A DNA stretch of 64,000 nucleotides, taken from Tritrichomonas musculus (Eukaryota > Parabasalia > Tritrichomonadida > Tritrichomonadidae). Below the pieces are notes generated by a model. The model saw only the letters and a program-made list of their open reading frames with translations, ran no database searches and was not told where the DNA came from. Positions 63,948 to 64,000 of the stretch are shown in pieces (the stretch's first letter is position 1; every line of letters starts with the position of its first letter). Location: positions 105,225 to 169,224 of the forward strand of contig JAPFFF010000081.1 in assembly GCA_039105265.1 (NCBI GenBank), read 5' to 3'. The position numbers were made by a program, and so were the translations under genes.

Positions 63948-64000
63948 TTTACTGATTTTACTTAATTTCGAATCGTTTTTAATTATCTTACAAAAGTGTT
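63948..64000 (+). repeat. Partial 490th monomer with a 1-bp deletion
   Basis: The first 53 bp of a unit, cut by the window end. It has TTTCGAATCG at 63967-63976, with two A where all other units have three (m24-26), so the ATTTCGAAAT palindrome is lost. It is the only such unit seen. The array clearly continues beyond 64000. Confidence 0.9.

Larger units (their letters stand above)
1..64000 (+). repeat. 131-bp AT-rich satellite array, head-to-tail, fills the window
   Basis: Monomer starts recur every 131 bp (1, 132, 263, 394 and so on), always in the same orientation, with no unrelated sequence between them. There are 489 units from 1 to 63947 and a partial one after that. The first monomer has 29 G or C in 131 bases (22%). 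Any two monomers differ at only a few of about 21 recurrent sites. No open frame survives: on the plus strand the consensus has stops at m6, m16, m34, m55, m73, m89, m104, m114 and m127, in all three frames. The minus strand is denser still, and 131 is not a multiple of 3, so frames rotate from unit to unit. Long, homogeneous, transposon-free arrays of this kind are typical of eukaryotic centromeres and pericentromeres. That role is inference; the array itself is directly visible. Neither flank is in the window. Confidence 0.98.

Noticed and set aside
1-64000. Protein-coding genes
   Set aside because: The consensus has stops in all frames of both strands, and 131 bp units rotate the frame. 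No open stretch I can trace much exceeds about 110 nt, and these repeat identically in every unit. They are by-products of the repeat.
1-64000. CRISPR array
   Set aside because: The period is regular, but there are no unique spacers between short repeats. The whole 131 bp is repeated, so this is a satellite.
1-64000. Telomeric or subtelomeric repeat
   Set aside because: No short TTAGG-like, TTAGGG-like or TTTAGGG-like tandem is present. The GTTAGAAT of L units is an isolated match inside a 131-bp unit.

Overview
The whole window is satellite DNA. It is one uninterrupted head-to-tail array of a 131-bp monomer in a single orientation from base 1 to base 64000, and both array edges lie outside the window. 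Following the monomer start (TTTACTGATT, or TTTATTGATT in a variant) through the window gives 489 consecutive units plus 53 bp of a 490th. The phase is exact except for five length changes: +1 bp near 5139, -30 bp near 27795, -10 bp near 38134, -73 bp near 57396 and -1 bp near 63971. The first four sum to -112 bp, which accounts for the phase at the far end. I see no gene, RNA gene, transposon or CRISPR array. Every frame of both strands meets stops within each monomer or the next. A 22% GC, long, homogeneous, near-131-bp tandem array points to a eukaryotic centromeric or pericentromeric heterochromatin block (an AT-rich animal, plant or other eukaryote). I cannot name the species from the sequence.

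Notation used below: m1-m131 are positions inside the monomer, with m1 at window base 1. Nearly all variation falls at about 21 sites: m5 C/T; m26, m29, m34, m36 (rare); m33 A/T; m61, m63, m65 (rare); m85 C/T ('cac' or 'cat'); m91 (rare A/T); m96, m100, m103 ('F' = cgtttgaa, 'L' = tgttagaa or tgttagat); m106 A/G ('aag' or 'agg'); m113 T/C ('aatt' or 'aact'); and a linked block m117-m131. In that block haplotype A is GAGATTAAGCTTTAAT, with a HindIII site, and haplotype B is GATATTGCGATTTAAT, without one. A monomer is therefore a combination of a few shared variants, and their order along the array is a barcode that reveals higher-order structure.

Layout. 1-6.8 kb: mixed monomers rich in 'cac', with A and B interspersed. 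6.8-9.96 kb: two tandem copies of a 12-monomer unit (1572 bp). 7993-11136 and 12316-15459: a 24-monomer segment present twice, 4323 bp apart. 15.85-30.6 kb: repeated copies of a 14- to 22-monomer segment (15853-18603, 20176-22795, 28792-30625), with a 23-monomer stretch carrying only haplotype A at 23713-26725. 30.2-41.5 kb: three copies of a 7-monomer segment. 31.9-53.5 kb: three copies of a 27-30-monomer segment marked by private variants (an EcoRI-creating monomer and a TGTGTA monomer). 55-62.8 kb: three diverged tandem copies of a unit of about 21 monomers (2751 bp).

How it works together: the pattern is what unequal exchange, segmental duplication and gene conversion produce. Within it are one monomer that looks like a caught conversion event (54327-54457) and three out-of-register deletions, one of which can be sized at 161 bp against an intact sister copy. 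Variant calls were made by eye and counts are approximate unless stated.
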